Below are positions 1 to 5,323 of a DNA stretch of 5,323 nt, piece after piece (position 1 is the first letter of the stretch; each line of letters starts with the position of its first letter). The notes beneath the pieces are model-generated. The model had not been told where the DNA came from. It saw nothing but the letters and a program-made list of their open reading frames with translations, and did not search any database. Source of the stretch: Thermoplasmata archaeon. GTDB lineage: Archaea > Thermoplasmatota > Thermoplasmata > Thermoplasmatales > Thermoplasmataceae. The position numbers and the translations under genes are program-made. The stretch is from the NCBI GenBank assembly GCA_021806345.1, contig JAJZXP010000262.1, forward strand, positions 1 through 5,323. The letters are read 5' to 3'.

Positions 1-1
1 T

Positions 2-988
2 AGTCTTAATAGGAAAAATGGTCCAGGAGGGTTACCAATTGGAACAGAGGGCAAACTTATCTCATTAATCTCTGGAGGCATTGACTCTCCTGTATCAACA
101 TGGATGATGCTCAAGCGGGGTTCACCGGTGGATATGATCTTTGTGTCTCTTGCACCTCCACTGGATGTCAGAGAATTTCTCACTAAAGCAAAGATTCTCT
201 ATGATCAATGGTACGCTGGATACAACCCAAGAATATTCATAGTGGATGCAACCCGACTCATAGAGGATTATCTGTATGCAGGCAAGATGAAATATGCAAA
301 TGTAAGTTACAAAAAAATGCTATATAATATAGGCGAAAAACTTGCAGAATTAACTAATTCTAATGGGATCATAACCGGAGAATCCTCAGGCCAAGTTTCC
401 TCCCAGACTCCAGAAAATCTATTCCAACTTTCAACTGGAATGAAATATCCAGTGATAAGGCCACTTATAGGAATGGATAAGGACTGGATTTCAGACTTTG
501 CAAGAAAAATAGGCACCTTCAATAATGACTCTTCGGATGAATTCTGTGCACTTTTCAGTGAGAAACCAATCACAAGAATTAAACGGGAAGAATTGGCTGA
601 GGATCTCGAACGATTAAAGTCATACGACCCAACGAGAGAAGAAATTGTTGAAATAAAGGGAAATGAAATAGATTCGTATCTGGACAGCATAGGGAAGGAT
701 AACGCAAGAATTAGGAAGCCTGAAGAGATGCCCGAGGGTAGTTTGATTATTGATGTTAGAGATAGGCTGAGTTATAAGGCATGGCATCCTGAGAATGCAC
801 TCAATATAACTTACAGGACACTTAATGGAATAATGGATCAAATTGACAAACAAAAACCAATAGTTTTCTTCTGTAAGAAAGGATTACAGAGTGCCAATTA
901 TGCAGGAAAAATGAGAAAACTTGGGTATCAGGCATTCTATACTGACGAGAATGTGGTTAGGAGTCAAAGTATTCATCAGAATCCCTGA
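2..988 (+). CDS. thiI: tRNA 4-thiouridine synthetase ThiI with C-terminal rhodanese domain (5' partial)
   Basis: The frame is open from the left edge, so the ATG at 104 is internal and the N-terminal ferredoxin-like/THUMP part lies outside the window. 328 residues are visible. Residues 7-17 carry the ThiI stretch GPGGLPIGTEG. Residues 24-29 are the PP-loop SGGIDS (nt 71-88), which binds ATP to adenylate U8 of tRNA. GESSGQVSSQT at 126-136 and PVIRPLIGMDK at about 150-160 are also typical of the family. Cys182 (nt 545-547, in EFCALFSEKP) matches the position of E. coli Cys344. A rhodanese domain covers about 240-320, with LIIDVRD and active-site Cys291 in FFCKKG (nt 872-874), the equivalent of E. 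coli Cys456. Known family chemistry: persulfide sulfur from a cysteine desulfurase passes to the rhodanese Cys and then to tRNA, with the two Cys forming a disulfide. Both are present, so the visible part looks functional. The 3' end overlaps the opposing gene by 32 bp. Confidence 0.95.
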   Translation, partial: SLNRKNGPGGLPIGTEGKLISLISGGIDSPVSTWMMLKRGSPVDMIFVSLAPPLDVREFLTKAKILYDQWYAGYNPRIFIVDATRLIEDYLYAGKMKYANVSYKKMLYNIGEKLAELTNSNGIITGESSGQVSSQTPENLFQLSTGMKYPVIRPLIGMDKDWISDFARKIGTFNNDSSDEFCALFSEKPITRIKREELAEDLERLKSYDPTREEIVEIKGNEIDSYLDSIGKDNARIRKPEEMPEGSLIIDVRDRLSYKAWHPENALNITYRTLNGIMDQIDKQKPIVFFCKKGLQSANYAGKMRKLGYQAFYTDENVVRSQSIHQNP

Positions 989-1478
989 TCTTTTTCCTGA
1001 ATTCCTTTGCACTCAATATGGCCCTCTCCACTGCTTCCTTTGGATCACTCATCTTGTAATAGTTTCCCTCCCTTTCCCTGGTTTTCTTCAATTCCAAACT
1101 TCCAATACCGATCACATCCCTACCTTCACTGATTGCAAATGATTCTTCTGAGATTGTTCCATTTGATCCGTCAATGGCAATCACCGACTCAGATGCCCTC
1201 ACGATCAGGAAATTCCTCATATATCCAATAGAAGTTGGTAATGAATATGTTAAAAATGGATTTGAATCCTTTCTTGAATTTCCGGGTAGTATACCGATAC
1301 AAACCCCTCCTTCTTCCTTCACACCTCTTGCAGCCTCTCTCATTACCCCATCCAATCCACCACACAGAACCACGATGTTGTTTTTAGCCAACAATTTGCC
1401 GATTTCAAATGCGGTAGAAAGAAATTTCTCCTGTGGACTGGCTCCACCTAGGACTCCAATGTAATAAGCACTTTCCAT
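957..1478 (-). CDS. TIGR00725 family protein (SLOG/LOG-like Rossmann fold, MoCo-carrier-like)
   Basis: A 173-residue cytoplasmic protein with a single Rossmann-like domain, about the usual family length. IGVLGG (7-12) begins the first strand. CGGLDGVM (39-46), GGVCIGILPG (57-66) and GYMRN (85-89) match the family pattern of GG.xGVM, GG..IGILP and aRN. The loop that usually reads GGGxGTLSE is AIDGSNGTISE (101-111) here, with GT and E kept but the glycine run altered. The SDPKEAVE segment (144-151) is the usual C-terminal helix. Relatives include molybdenum-cofactor carrier proteins, LOG phosphoribohydrolases and DprA-like proteins, and the substrate cannot be told from sequence. ATG 1478 puts the first beta strand at residue 6, as expected. 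No Shine-Dalgarno is visible. The gene lies 54 bp after the permease on the same strand, but a terminator-like element separates them, so it probably has its own transcript. Its tail overlaps thiI by 32 bp. Confidence 0.88.
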   Translation of the reverse strand: MESAYYIGVLGGASPQEKFLSTAFEIGKLLAKNNIVVLCGGLDGVMREAARGVKEEGGVCIGILPGNSRKDSNPFLTYSLPTSIGYMRNFLIVRASESVIAIDGSNGTISEESFAISEGRDVIGIGSLELKKTREREGNYYKMSDPKEAVERAILSAKEFRKKIRDSDEYFDS

Positions 1479-1510
1479 TATATGATATATTAAAAAAGTA
1501 TTAGAAATTT
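1479..1510 (-). promoter_or_regulatory. Possible promoter of the TIGR00725 gene
   Basis: The 54-bp gap upstream of ATG 1478 is almost all A/T. On the minus strand, TTTCTAATAC (1508-1499) is centred about 25 bp before the ATG, where a leaderless archaeal promoter would put its TATA box, but it is a weak match. TTTTTTAATATAT (1497-1485) looks more like a TATA box, yet it is too close to the ATG to start transcription upstream of it. No ribosome binding site is visible. The segment overlaps the terminator-like hairpin, so both roles cannot be assigned cleanly. Confidence 0.25.
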
Positions 1511-1530
1511 TAATTTTCTAATTTTTTTTT
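1491..1530. terminator. Hairpin flanked by a T-tract on each strand (probable bidirectional terminator)
   Basis: Arms 1500-1507 (ATTAGAAA) and 1515-1522 (TTTCTAAT) are perfect 8-bp inverted repeats around a 7-nt loop. Read on the minus strand, the hairpin is followed two bases later by six T (1497-1492), 36-41 nt past the end of the permease frame at 1533. Read on the plus strand, it runs directly into nine T (1522-1530). Archaeal termination depends mainly on T-tracts, so the minus-strand tract is a reasonable end for the permease transcript. The plus-strand tract could stop read-through from thiI. The stem is AT-only apart from one G-C pair, so its stability is modest. Confidence 0.5.
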
Positions 1531-1532
1531 AT

Positions 1533-1781
1533 TTACTGTTCTTGAGCTTTGCTTTCTTCCTTAGGTGCCCTTGCGATCATACCTTCCAGATCTCCAACCT
1601 TTTTGTTTGGGGAAGATACCTGGGATATGAACCAAAACAGTACTGCGAATCCTACTACTGCGTACAGATCATAAGGATATACCAAAAGATTGTTTCCGCC
1701 TGTAAGTGCTGATCCATAATATGAAAGCATCAAGAGACCAATAACATAAAGAGGGATCCAGATAGAGTGCGCAATTCCCAA
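1533..1781 (-). CDS. C-terminal fragment of the APC permease, in a shifted frame
   Basis: 82 codons from a TTG (1781-1779), but the frame is open back to 1826, after a TAA at 1829-1827. Read from there it gives IIVFLYQAFKEHFSG before the TTG. That is a natural continuation of the permease's twelfth membrane segment, which breaks off in the upstream frame. The fragment has two membrane segments, about 7-24 (SIWIPLYVIGLLMLSYYG) and 37-54, followed by a charged tail of about 25 residues that is probably cytoplasmic. This is the usual end of long archaeal APC permeases, in which IWIPLY and PYDL or PFPYD-like patterns recur (from memory of the family). I therefore read it as the missing C-terminus of the upstream gene and not as an independent protein. 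Separate translation is not excluded: AAGGAG (1799-1794) overlaps the permease stop and lies 12 nt before the TTG. Confidence 0.7.
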   Translation of the reverse strand: MGIAHSIWIPLYVIGLLMLSYYGSALTGGNNLLVYPYDLYAVVGFAVLFWFISQVSSPNKKVGDLEGMIARAPKEESKAQEQ

Positions 1782-1797
1782 TCCTGAAAAGTGCTCC

Positions 1798-3213
1798 TTA
1801 AATGCCTGGTACAGGAAGACTATAATTTACAAGGAAGGCAGCAACTGCGTATAAGGTAACCGGATAAGTAGCCCAGTACACAAGCAGAGTCGATAAAACA
1901 AAAGCAATAAGTGACCATACTTTGGCGAATGGAACTTTGAATGGTCTTTCAACATCTGGATGCAATTTCCTCAGTATGGGTAACGAGGCCGCGATTACTG
2001 CGAAGTTTATGGATGCTGCTACAGAAACAAAGTCTGCAAGCGATTCCCATGAAGGCAGAGGAAATAGGAATACGTCGCCAACAATGGCTGCAAGTACGAT
2101 TGCGTACACTGGGACTCCTTTCTTGTTAGTATTTCCCAGAAACATTGGAAGTGCTCCTTCTCTGGTAAAACCAAAGATAATCCTTGAACTTCCAGTTAAA
2201 TAAACTCCAAATGTTCCGAGCGGTGAGTAAATTGCAAATAATATTGCAAGAACAAACAATACACCCAGAATTGCAACTGGTGTTCCAGTTAAACTGTTTG
2301 CTCCGTATTTCATTAGATCTGCAAGTGGTGAACTCAATCCGGCCACATTTCCCCATGATCCTGGAGTGACACCTATTGCACCAGTTTTTGCATTAGGAAT
2401 TTGAGACCATACTACTGCTCCAACTACCACTATTGACATCAATATGTACATGACACTCTGTACAACGAGAGTTATACCTATTGCCAAGGGCAGATTTCTC
2501 TTTGGATTCTTAATTTCTCCTGCCATATCGGCTACCTGCCTGTAACCACCGAATGAGAACAGAATTCCAGTGGCAGGAATTGCGATTAGAACTCCCTGAA
2601 ATCCAGTGGATGGAAGGAAAGAAGTGGTTGTGAAATTCGCAGCTTTGAATAGAAGCAATGGGACTATCACAATCAGGATAACAACATTTATAATTTTTAT
2701 AATGGTCAGTCCTGAATTGAACTTTCCGAAATTTGATACACCAGTTAAGTTCAACAACACAAATCCTATTGTAATCAATATGGAAACAGCAACTCCCTCG
2801 GTGGACAGCACTCCCAGACTTGAATTGTATAGGGCTGGATAATAGACTGCTGAGTACTCCGAAACAGCAACTGCCTCAATAGGAGGAATTACAACTGACC
2901 ATAGAAAAAGTGCCCAGCCTCCAAGGAAACCGCCTAGCTTACCGTAGGAATAGTATCCAATTCTAGCGCTTACTCCGGCCCTGGAAGCCATTGAAGAGAA
3001 TTCCGCATATGGAACGGTAACAATCGCAATTATCATAGCAGCAATAATCCATGAGAGAATTACTGCTGGCCCTGCATAGGCTGTACCATCTGCGGCTGCG
3101 AACAGTATTCCCGATCCTACTGCTCCCCCAATTCCGAAAAGGGCTGCATCCCAAAGGCTTAAACCTCTTTTGAGGACAGACCCTTTTTCAACATCATTTT
3201 CTAGATTATTCAT
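1798..3213 (-). CDS. APC-superfamily amino-acid permease, C-terminally truncated by frameshift
   Basis: A 471-residue inner-membrane protein, probably an amino acid/cation symporter or exchanger; the substrate is unknown. TM1 has the glycine-rich FGIGGAVGSGILFA motif (26-39) that binds the substrate backbone in APC transporters. The family signature after TM6 is present: FSFGGYRQVADMAGE, then IKNPKRNLP (219-242). TGSSRIIFGFTREGALP (340-356) matches the conserved segment after TM8. Membrane segments lie near 22-45, 48-68, 92-115, 138-158, 168-188, 203-222, 243-268, 311-340, 367-386, 391-413, 432-447 and 449-463. TM12 is cut: codon 463 is followed by YSLPVPGI and TAA, while the +1 frame continues as a plausible TM12-TM14. 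Removing one T at 1824-1825 would give a continuous protein of about 559 residues and 14 membrane segments. ATG 3213 is supported by a TATA box about 25 bp upstream, so the mRNA is probably leaderless. Confidence 0.92.
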   Translation of the reverse strand: MNNLENDVEKGSVLKRGLSLWDAALFGIGGAVGSGILFAAADGTAYAGPAVILSWIIAAMIIAIVTVPYAEFSSMASRAGVSARIGYYSYGKLGGFLGGWALFLWSVVIPPIEAVAVSEYSAVYYPALYNSSLGVLSTEGVAVSILITIGFVLLNLTGVSNFGKFNSGLTIIKIINVVILIVIVPLLLFKAANFTTTSFLPSTGFQGVLIAIPATGILFSFGGYRQVADMAGEIKNPKRNLPLAIGITLVVQSVMYILMSIVVVGAVVWSQIPNAKTGAIGVTPGSWGNVAGLSSPLADLMKYGANSLTGTPVAILGVLFVLAILFAIYSPLGTFGVYLTGSSRIIFGFTREGALPMFLGNTNKKGVPVYAIVLAAIVGDVFLFPLPSWESLADFVSVAASINFAVIAASLPILRKLHPDVERPFKVPFAKVWSLIAFVLSTLLVYWATYPVTLYAVAAFLVNYSLPVPGI

Positions 3214-3234
3214 CAGCAGTAATAAGAGTTAATA

Positions 3235-3242
3235 CTATATAG
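3235..3242 (-). promoter_or_regulatory. TATA box of the permease gene (leaderless promoter)
   Basis: On the minus strand CTATATAG is centred about 25 bp before the A of ATG 3213. That spacing puts the transcription start at or next to the start codon. A purine-rich stretch, TAAAAAGA, lies just upstream in the position of the BRE element. No Shine-Dalgarno lies between the box and the ATG. A second good match, TTTATATA on the minus strand (3277-3270), could drive a transcript with a leader of about 35 nt. Confidence 0.6.
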
Positions 3243-3356
3243 TCTTTTTAGTTAATTTGTAACCTGTAATATATAAAAGAAAGTAACATTTAATAAATAA
3301 TATTTTTTTAAATTGATTAATTCAAATTCTAAATCCCTAGTGCATGTTCAAAAACT

Positions 3357-3364
3357 TTTATAAT
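3357..3364 (+). promoter_or_regulatory. TATA box of the tRNA-Asp gene
   Basis: TTTATAAT is preceded by the A-rich CAAAAAC in the BRE position. Its centre is about 34 bp before the mature tRNA 5' end. Initiation about 25 bp downstream would leave a short leader of roughly 10 nt for RNase P to remove, which is normal for archaeal tRNA genes. Confidence 0.6.
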
Positions 3365-3394
3365 CATTCATAATCTACCCTGACAGTTAGGTTT

Positions 3395-3467
3395 GCCTTG
3401 GTAGTGTAGCGGCCTATCATACGGGCCTGTCGAGCCCGTGACTCGGGTTCAAATCCCGGCCAAGGCG
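3395..3467 (+). tRNA. tRNA-Asp (anticodon GTC)
   Basis: A complete 73-nt cloverleaf. Acceptor arms 3395-3401 and 3460-3466 pair GCCTTGG with CCAAGGC. The D stem is 3404-3407/3417-3420, with the U13-U22 mismatch common in archaea. The anticodon stem CGGGC/GCCCG (3422-3426/3434-3438) encloses CTGTCGA, with GTC at 3429-3431. The T arm is 3443-3447/3455-3459 with loop TTCAAAT. The discriminator is G3467, an identity element for Asp. There is no intron and no encoded CCA, as usual for archaea. U8 (3402) is the site ThiI would thiolate. Confidence 0.97.
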
Positions 3468-3478
3468 TAAAATTATGA

Positions 3479-3482
3479 TTTT
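3479..3482 (+). terminator. Possible short T-tract terminator of tRNA-Asp
   Basis: Four T begin 12 nt past the tRNA and overlap the stop codon of the opposing gene. In the other direction, TTTT on the minus strand (3472-3469) falls just after the DUF2079 stop. Both tracts are short and the assignment is weak. Confidence 0.25.
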
Positions 3483-5323
3483 AACTTGTGTTGTATAAGC
3501 AAATAGATGTACCATCTAAATTATAGTTTGAAGAAATTTTAAGTAATGAACCTCTTTCGAAGTTTAAAACGTTTAACTTAAATTTGTAGGTATAGTTGTT
3601 ATCATTACCGCTTATCATTCCACAAGAAATTAGGTTTGATGATACGTTAGTTCCATTTTCTGTAACAGTCATAGAGCTCACATTGAGTGTCGGAACCCCT
3701 AATGTTAGAGATATCACATAACTCCCAGGAATCAATATTGGGTAGTAAACAGATACATTGCCCAAATTGGAGTTGTAACTGGATATAGTATAATGATAGG
3801 TCAACGGAGAGAATATTTTAGGGGAACCGGTATAATTTTTTTCAAGTAATATAAATCCACAGCTATAAGCCTCGATCCCGTAGTCGCCTCTGGAATAAAG
3901 ATTGTGCATAATTTCAAACATATTTCCATTTTTGCAGTAAAACGATGATTCCAGCACCATGCCGATGGCAAAATCAACTTCTGTAGTTGGTTTACCATTC
4001 ATTAGATAGAAACTGCAATTTGTTCCAAATTTATAGCTTAGATTATACGCTTCCAAGCATGATAAACCTTTGTCCCTTATGTCGACGAGCGGTAACGAAT
4101 TTTGATATATAACATACGGATTGTTTGTGGGCAAGAGATTGACAATTTCATTATAACTTTTGTATTCATTCATGTTTGGATGAAAGATATCCATTTTAAA
4201 TGGATTTGATGTGTATGTGTTTAAAGGGCTATACGGTTGAAATACAACTGCGAATAGAATTACTGCTATGAAAACCCCAATTACCTCCTTTCTTGGTTGA
4301 TTTGGCTCACAAATTCTTCTAATTCTTGTTCCTTTAGACAATTCTTTGTGAAGTTCCTCACTTTGTTCTGCCTGAACGAATTTTTTGAGTTTAGATTGCC
4401 CTATTGCTATTCCTTCAATCAGTGCTAGGAAAATAAAGGGAGCGAAGAGAACTGAATACTGAAAGTGGTTAAAGTTGGGATACTCATAGATTTTATTTCC
4501 AAATAAAATTAGAATTAGAAAAGGTACTGTGAACAGAAGCCATTTTTTTGATCTTAAGGGAATAAAAAGTAGAGGTGATAAAATTAGTACAATTGTGATG
4601 GCTTTTTCAGTTATGCTGCTCTCAAGAGTTGTGACGATAGAGAGCGTATTAAAATGAAAATATCCCGAAATTTGAGAAGCATTGTTTGACAAAGTTGATT
4701 GCGCTCTGATAAAATAAGAGCTGTCCACAAGAATTGCTGAAACTAAGATAATTATGATAAATACACATGTAGATGTTACAGAATATTTCCACAGCACTTT
4801 ATTATAAGGTTGGGAATTTTTCTTTTTAATCCAAAGTTGGTAAACCGACAAAACAATAAGTAGTATTGGGAAAATCATGTAGGGAAATCTTACCGATCCT
4901 GAAAGAAAAAGAAAAAGAAAGGAGTATTTATACTTCTCCTTCGAAAGAAAATAGTACCCCATGATGAAGAACAATATAAAAAATGACTGAAAATGATAGT
5001 CGAAGAAATATGAACCTGCAAGAGGGAAGTACAGCAGATATGATATTGCGATTAGGAGACTTGTCAAGTTATCATTTGTTTTCATTTTTGATAATCTATA
5101 TAAGAAATAAGCCGGTAGGCTCAGGCAGATATCTTGAATTATCAACATTCCAGAGATTCCGTCTATAAGAATTAGTGGGGAAAAAATGACCCTATCTGTT
5201 GAGAATCCTAACATGTATAAAATGTATGCAAAATTGTGCTGGTAAAGGATAATCTCCAAAGATAACGATATAATACCTGAGTCAAATACATGGTCTTTTA
5301 GTGAATATAGCCTCAAAATAGAG
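3481..5323 (-). CDS. DUF2079 family multi-pass membrane protein with sequon-rich outer domain (5' partial)
   Basis: The frame runs off the right edge. The TTG at 5316 is not a supported start, and the first membrane segment usual in this family is missing. Numbering below is from that TTG. DUF2079 traits: VFDSG (10-14), SPLILIDGISGMLIIQ (46-61), SYLLYFPL (92-99), FDYHFQ at 105-110 in the place of the conserved FHxE-like motif, and FQYSVLFAPFIFLAL (285-299). About nine hydrophobic segments cover 44-310, with one more at 345-360. A charged, probably cytoplasmic loop lies at 308-343. From about 361 the protein is hydrophilic and probably outside the cell. Residues 390-495 match the usual DUF2079 tail (VIYQNSLPLVDIR, DFAIGM, DYGIEA..GFILLEK), followed by about 115 beta-rich residues. 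Residues 425-609 hold nine N-x-S/T sequons. The function is unknown; remote similarity to membrane glycosyltransferases has been proposed for such folds, but nothing here proves it. GC is visibly lower than in the permease gene. Confidence 0.83.
   Translation of the reverse strand, partial: SILRLYSLKDHVFDSGIISLSLEIILYQHNFAYILYMLGFSTDRVIFSPLILIDGISGMLIIQDICLSLPAYFLYRLSKMKTNDNLTSLLIAISYLLYFPLAGSYFFDYHFQSFFILFFIMGYYFLSKEKYKYSFLFLFLSGSVRFPYMIFPILLIVLSVYQLWIKKKNSQPYNKVLWKYSVTSTCVFIIIILVSAILVDSSYFIRAQSTLSNNASQISGYFHFNTLSIVTTLESSITEKAITIVLILSPLLFIPLRSKKWLLFTVPFLILILFGNKIYEYPNFNHFQYSVLFAPFIFLALIEGIAIGQSKLKKFVQAEQSEELHKELSKGTRIRRICEPNQPRKEVIGVFIAVILFAVVFQPYSPLNTYTSNPFKMDIFHPNMNEYKSYNEIVNLLPTNNPYVIYQNSLPLVDIRDKGLSCLEAYNLSYKFGTNCSFYLMNGKPTTEVDFAIGMVLESSFYCKNGNMFEIMHNLYSRGDYGIEAYSCGFILLEKNYTGSPKIFSPLTYHYTISSYNSNLGNVSVYYPILIPGSYVISLTLGVPTLNVSSMTVTENGTNVSSNLISCGMISGNDNNYTYKFKLNVLNFERGSLLKISSNYNLDGTSICLYNTS

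Larger units (their letters stand above)
1533..3213 (-). pseudogene. Full-length extent of the frameshifted APC permease gene
   Basis: This entry joins the two pieces above as one ancestral gene. The upstream frame runs 3213-1798 and the downstream frame 1826-1533. They overlap by 29 nt (1826-1798), and the break must lie at or between 1829 and 1798. A single extra base, most simply one T of the TT at 1825-1824, explains it: without it the reading is GTA AAT ATA GTC TTC CTG. Nothing else in either piece is decayed: there are no other stops and all APC motifs are present. This fits a very recent mutation, a sequencing or assembly error, or a recoding site, and not an old pseudogene. Confidence 0.6.
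3214..3394. other. Intergenic region between divergent permease and tRNA-Asp genes
   Basis: 181 bp, strongly AT-rich, with no open frame of note. It holds the permease TATA box (3235-3242, minus), a second TATA-like match (3270-3277) and the tRNA promoter near 3357-3364 (plus). AGTTAAT occurs twice in direct orientation, at 3227-3233 and 3250-3256, one copy on each side of the permease TATA box. I saw no other structure in it. Confidence 0.6.

Noticed and set aside
307..690. Minus-strand open frame of 127 codons inside thiI
   Set aside because: Lies opposite conserved ThiI motifs and its translation looks like nothing known; antisense shadow.
104..988. ATG at 104 as the start of thiI
   Set aside because: The ATP-binding P-loop is encoded upstream at 71-88 in the same open frame, so 104 is internal.
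991..995. Five T directly after the thiI stop as its terminator
   Set aside because: Short, and inside the coding sequence of the opposing gene; not distinctive enough to list.
1922..2203. Plus-strand open frame of 93 codons inside the permease
   Set aside because: Antisense shadow of a well-supported gene; no family resemblance and no promoter or ribosome site.
3395..3467. tRNA-Asp as a truncated attachment-site copy
   Set aside because: All arms pair, the discriminator and anticodon are correct and it has a promoter; it looks like a functional gene.
4911..4934. Purine tract with repeated GAAAAA units as a phase-variation site
   Set aside because: The units are six bases and encode alternating F and L in a membrane helix; changes in unit number would stay in frame, and the tract is short.
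1..5323. CRISPR array, insertion sequence, toxin-antitoxin or defence genes
   Set aside because: No regularly spaced repeats, transposase motifs, terminal inverted repeats or known defence domains were found in any frame.

Overview
The window looks like a piece of an archaeal chromosome, most likely from the Thermoplasmatales/Thermoplasmata. The grounds are archaeal TATA-type promoters, one of them placed for a leaderless transcript; a tRNA gene without an encoded CCA; moderately low GC; and family content (ThiI with a C-terminal rhodanese domain, a long APC permease, a DUF2079 membrane protein). The lineage is an inference from these features, not from a database match.

Layout, left to right. 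Positions 2-988 (+) hold the C-terminal two thirds or so of ThiI, the tRNA 4-thiouridine synthetase, with its ATP-binding P-loop, both sulfur-relay cysteines and a rhodanese domain. Its 3' end overlaps by 32 bp the convergent gene at 957-1478 (-), a TIGR00725/SLOG-type Rossmann protein. A 54-bp AT-rich gap (1479-1532) holds a hairpin flanked by a T-tract on each strand, so it looks like a bidirectional terminator. Positions 1533-3213 (-) hold one APC-superfamily amino-acid permease gene that appears broken by a one-base frameshift near 1825. The first 471 codons end at 1798, and the last two membrane segments continue in another frame to 1533. A TATA box lies about 25 bp before the permease ATG. 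An intergenic stretch (3214-3394) carries divergent promoters. A complete tRNA-Asp(GTC) lies at 3395-3467 (+). Thirteen bases further on, convergent to it, is the end of a DUF2079-type membrane protein with a glycosylation-sequon-rich outer domain, which runs off the right edge (3481-5323, -).

The genes do not form one pathway. ThiI makes s4U at tRNA position 8, and the tRNA-Asp here has the U8 it would modify, but this is probably coincidental proximity. The observations most worth checking are the split permease, the hairpin with two T-tracts, and the outer domain of the DUF2079 protein. I found no mobile element, CRISPR array or recognisable defence system.
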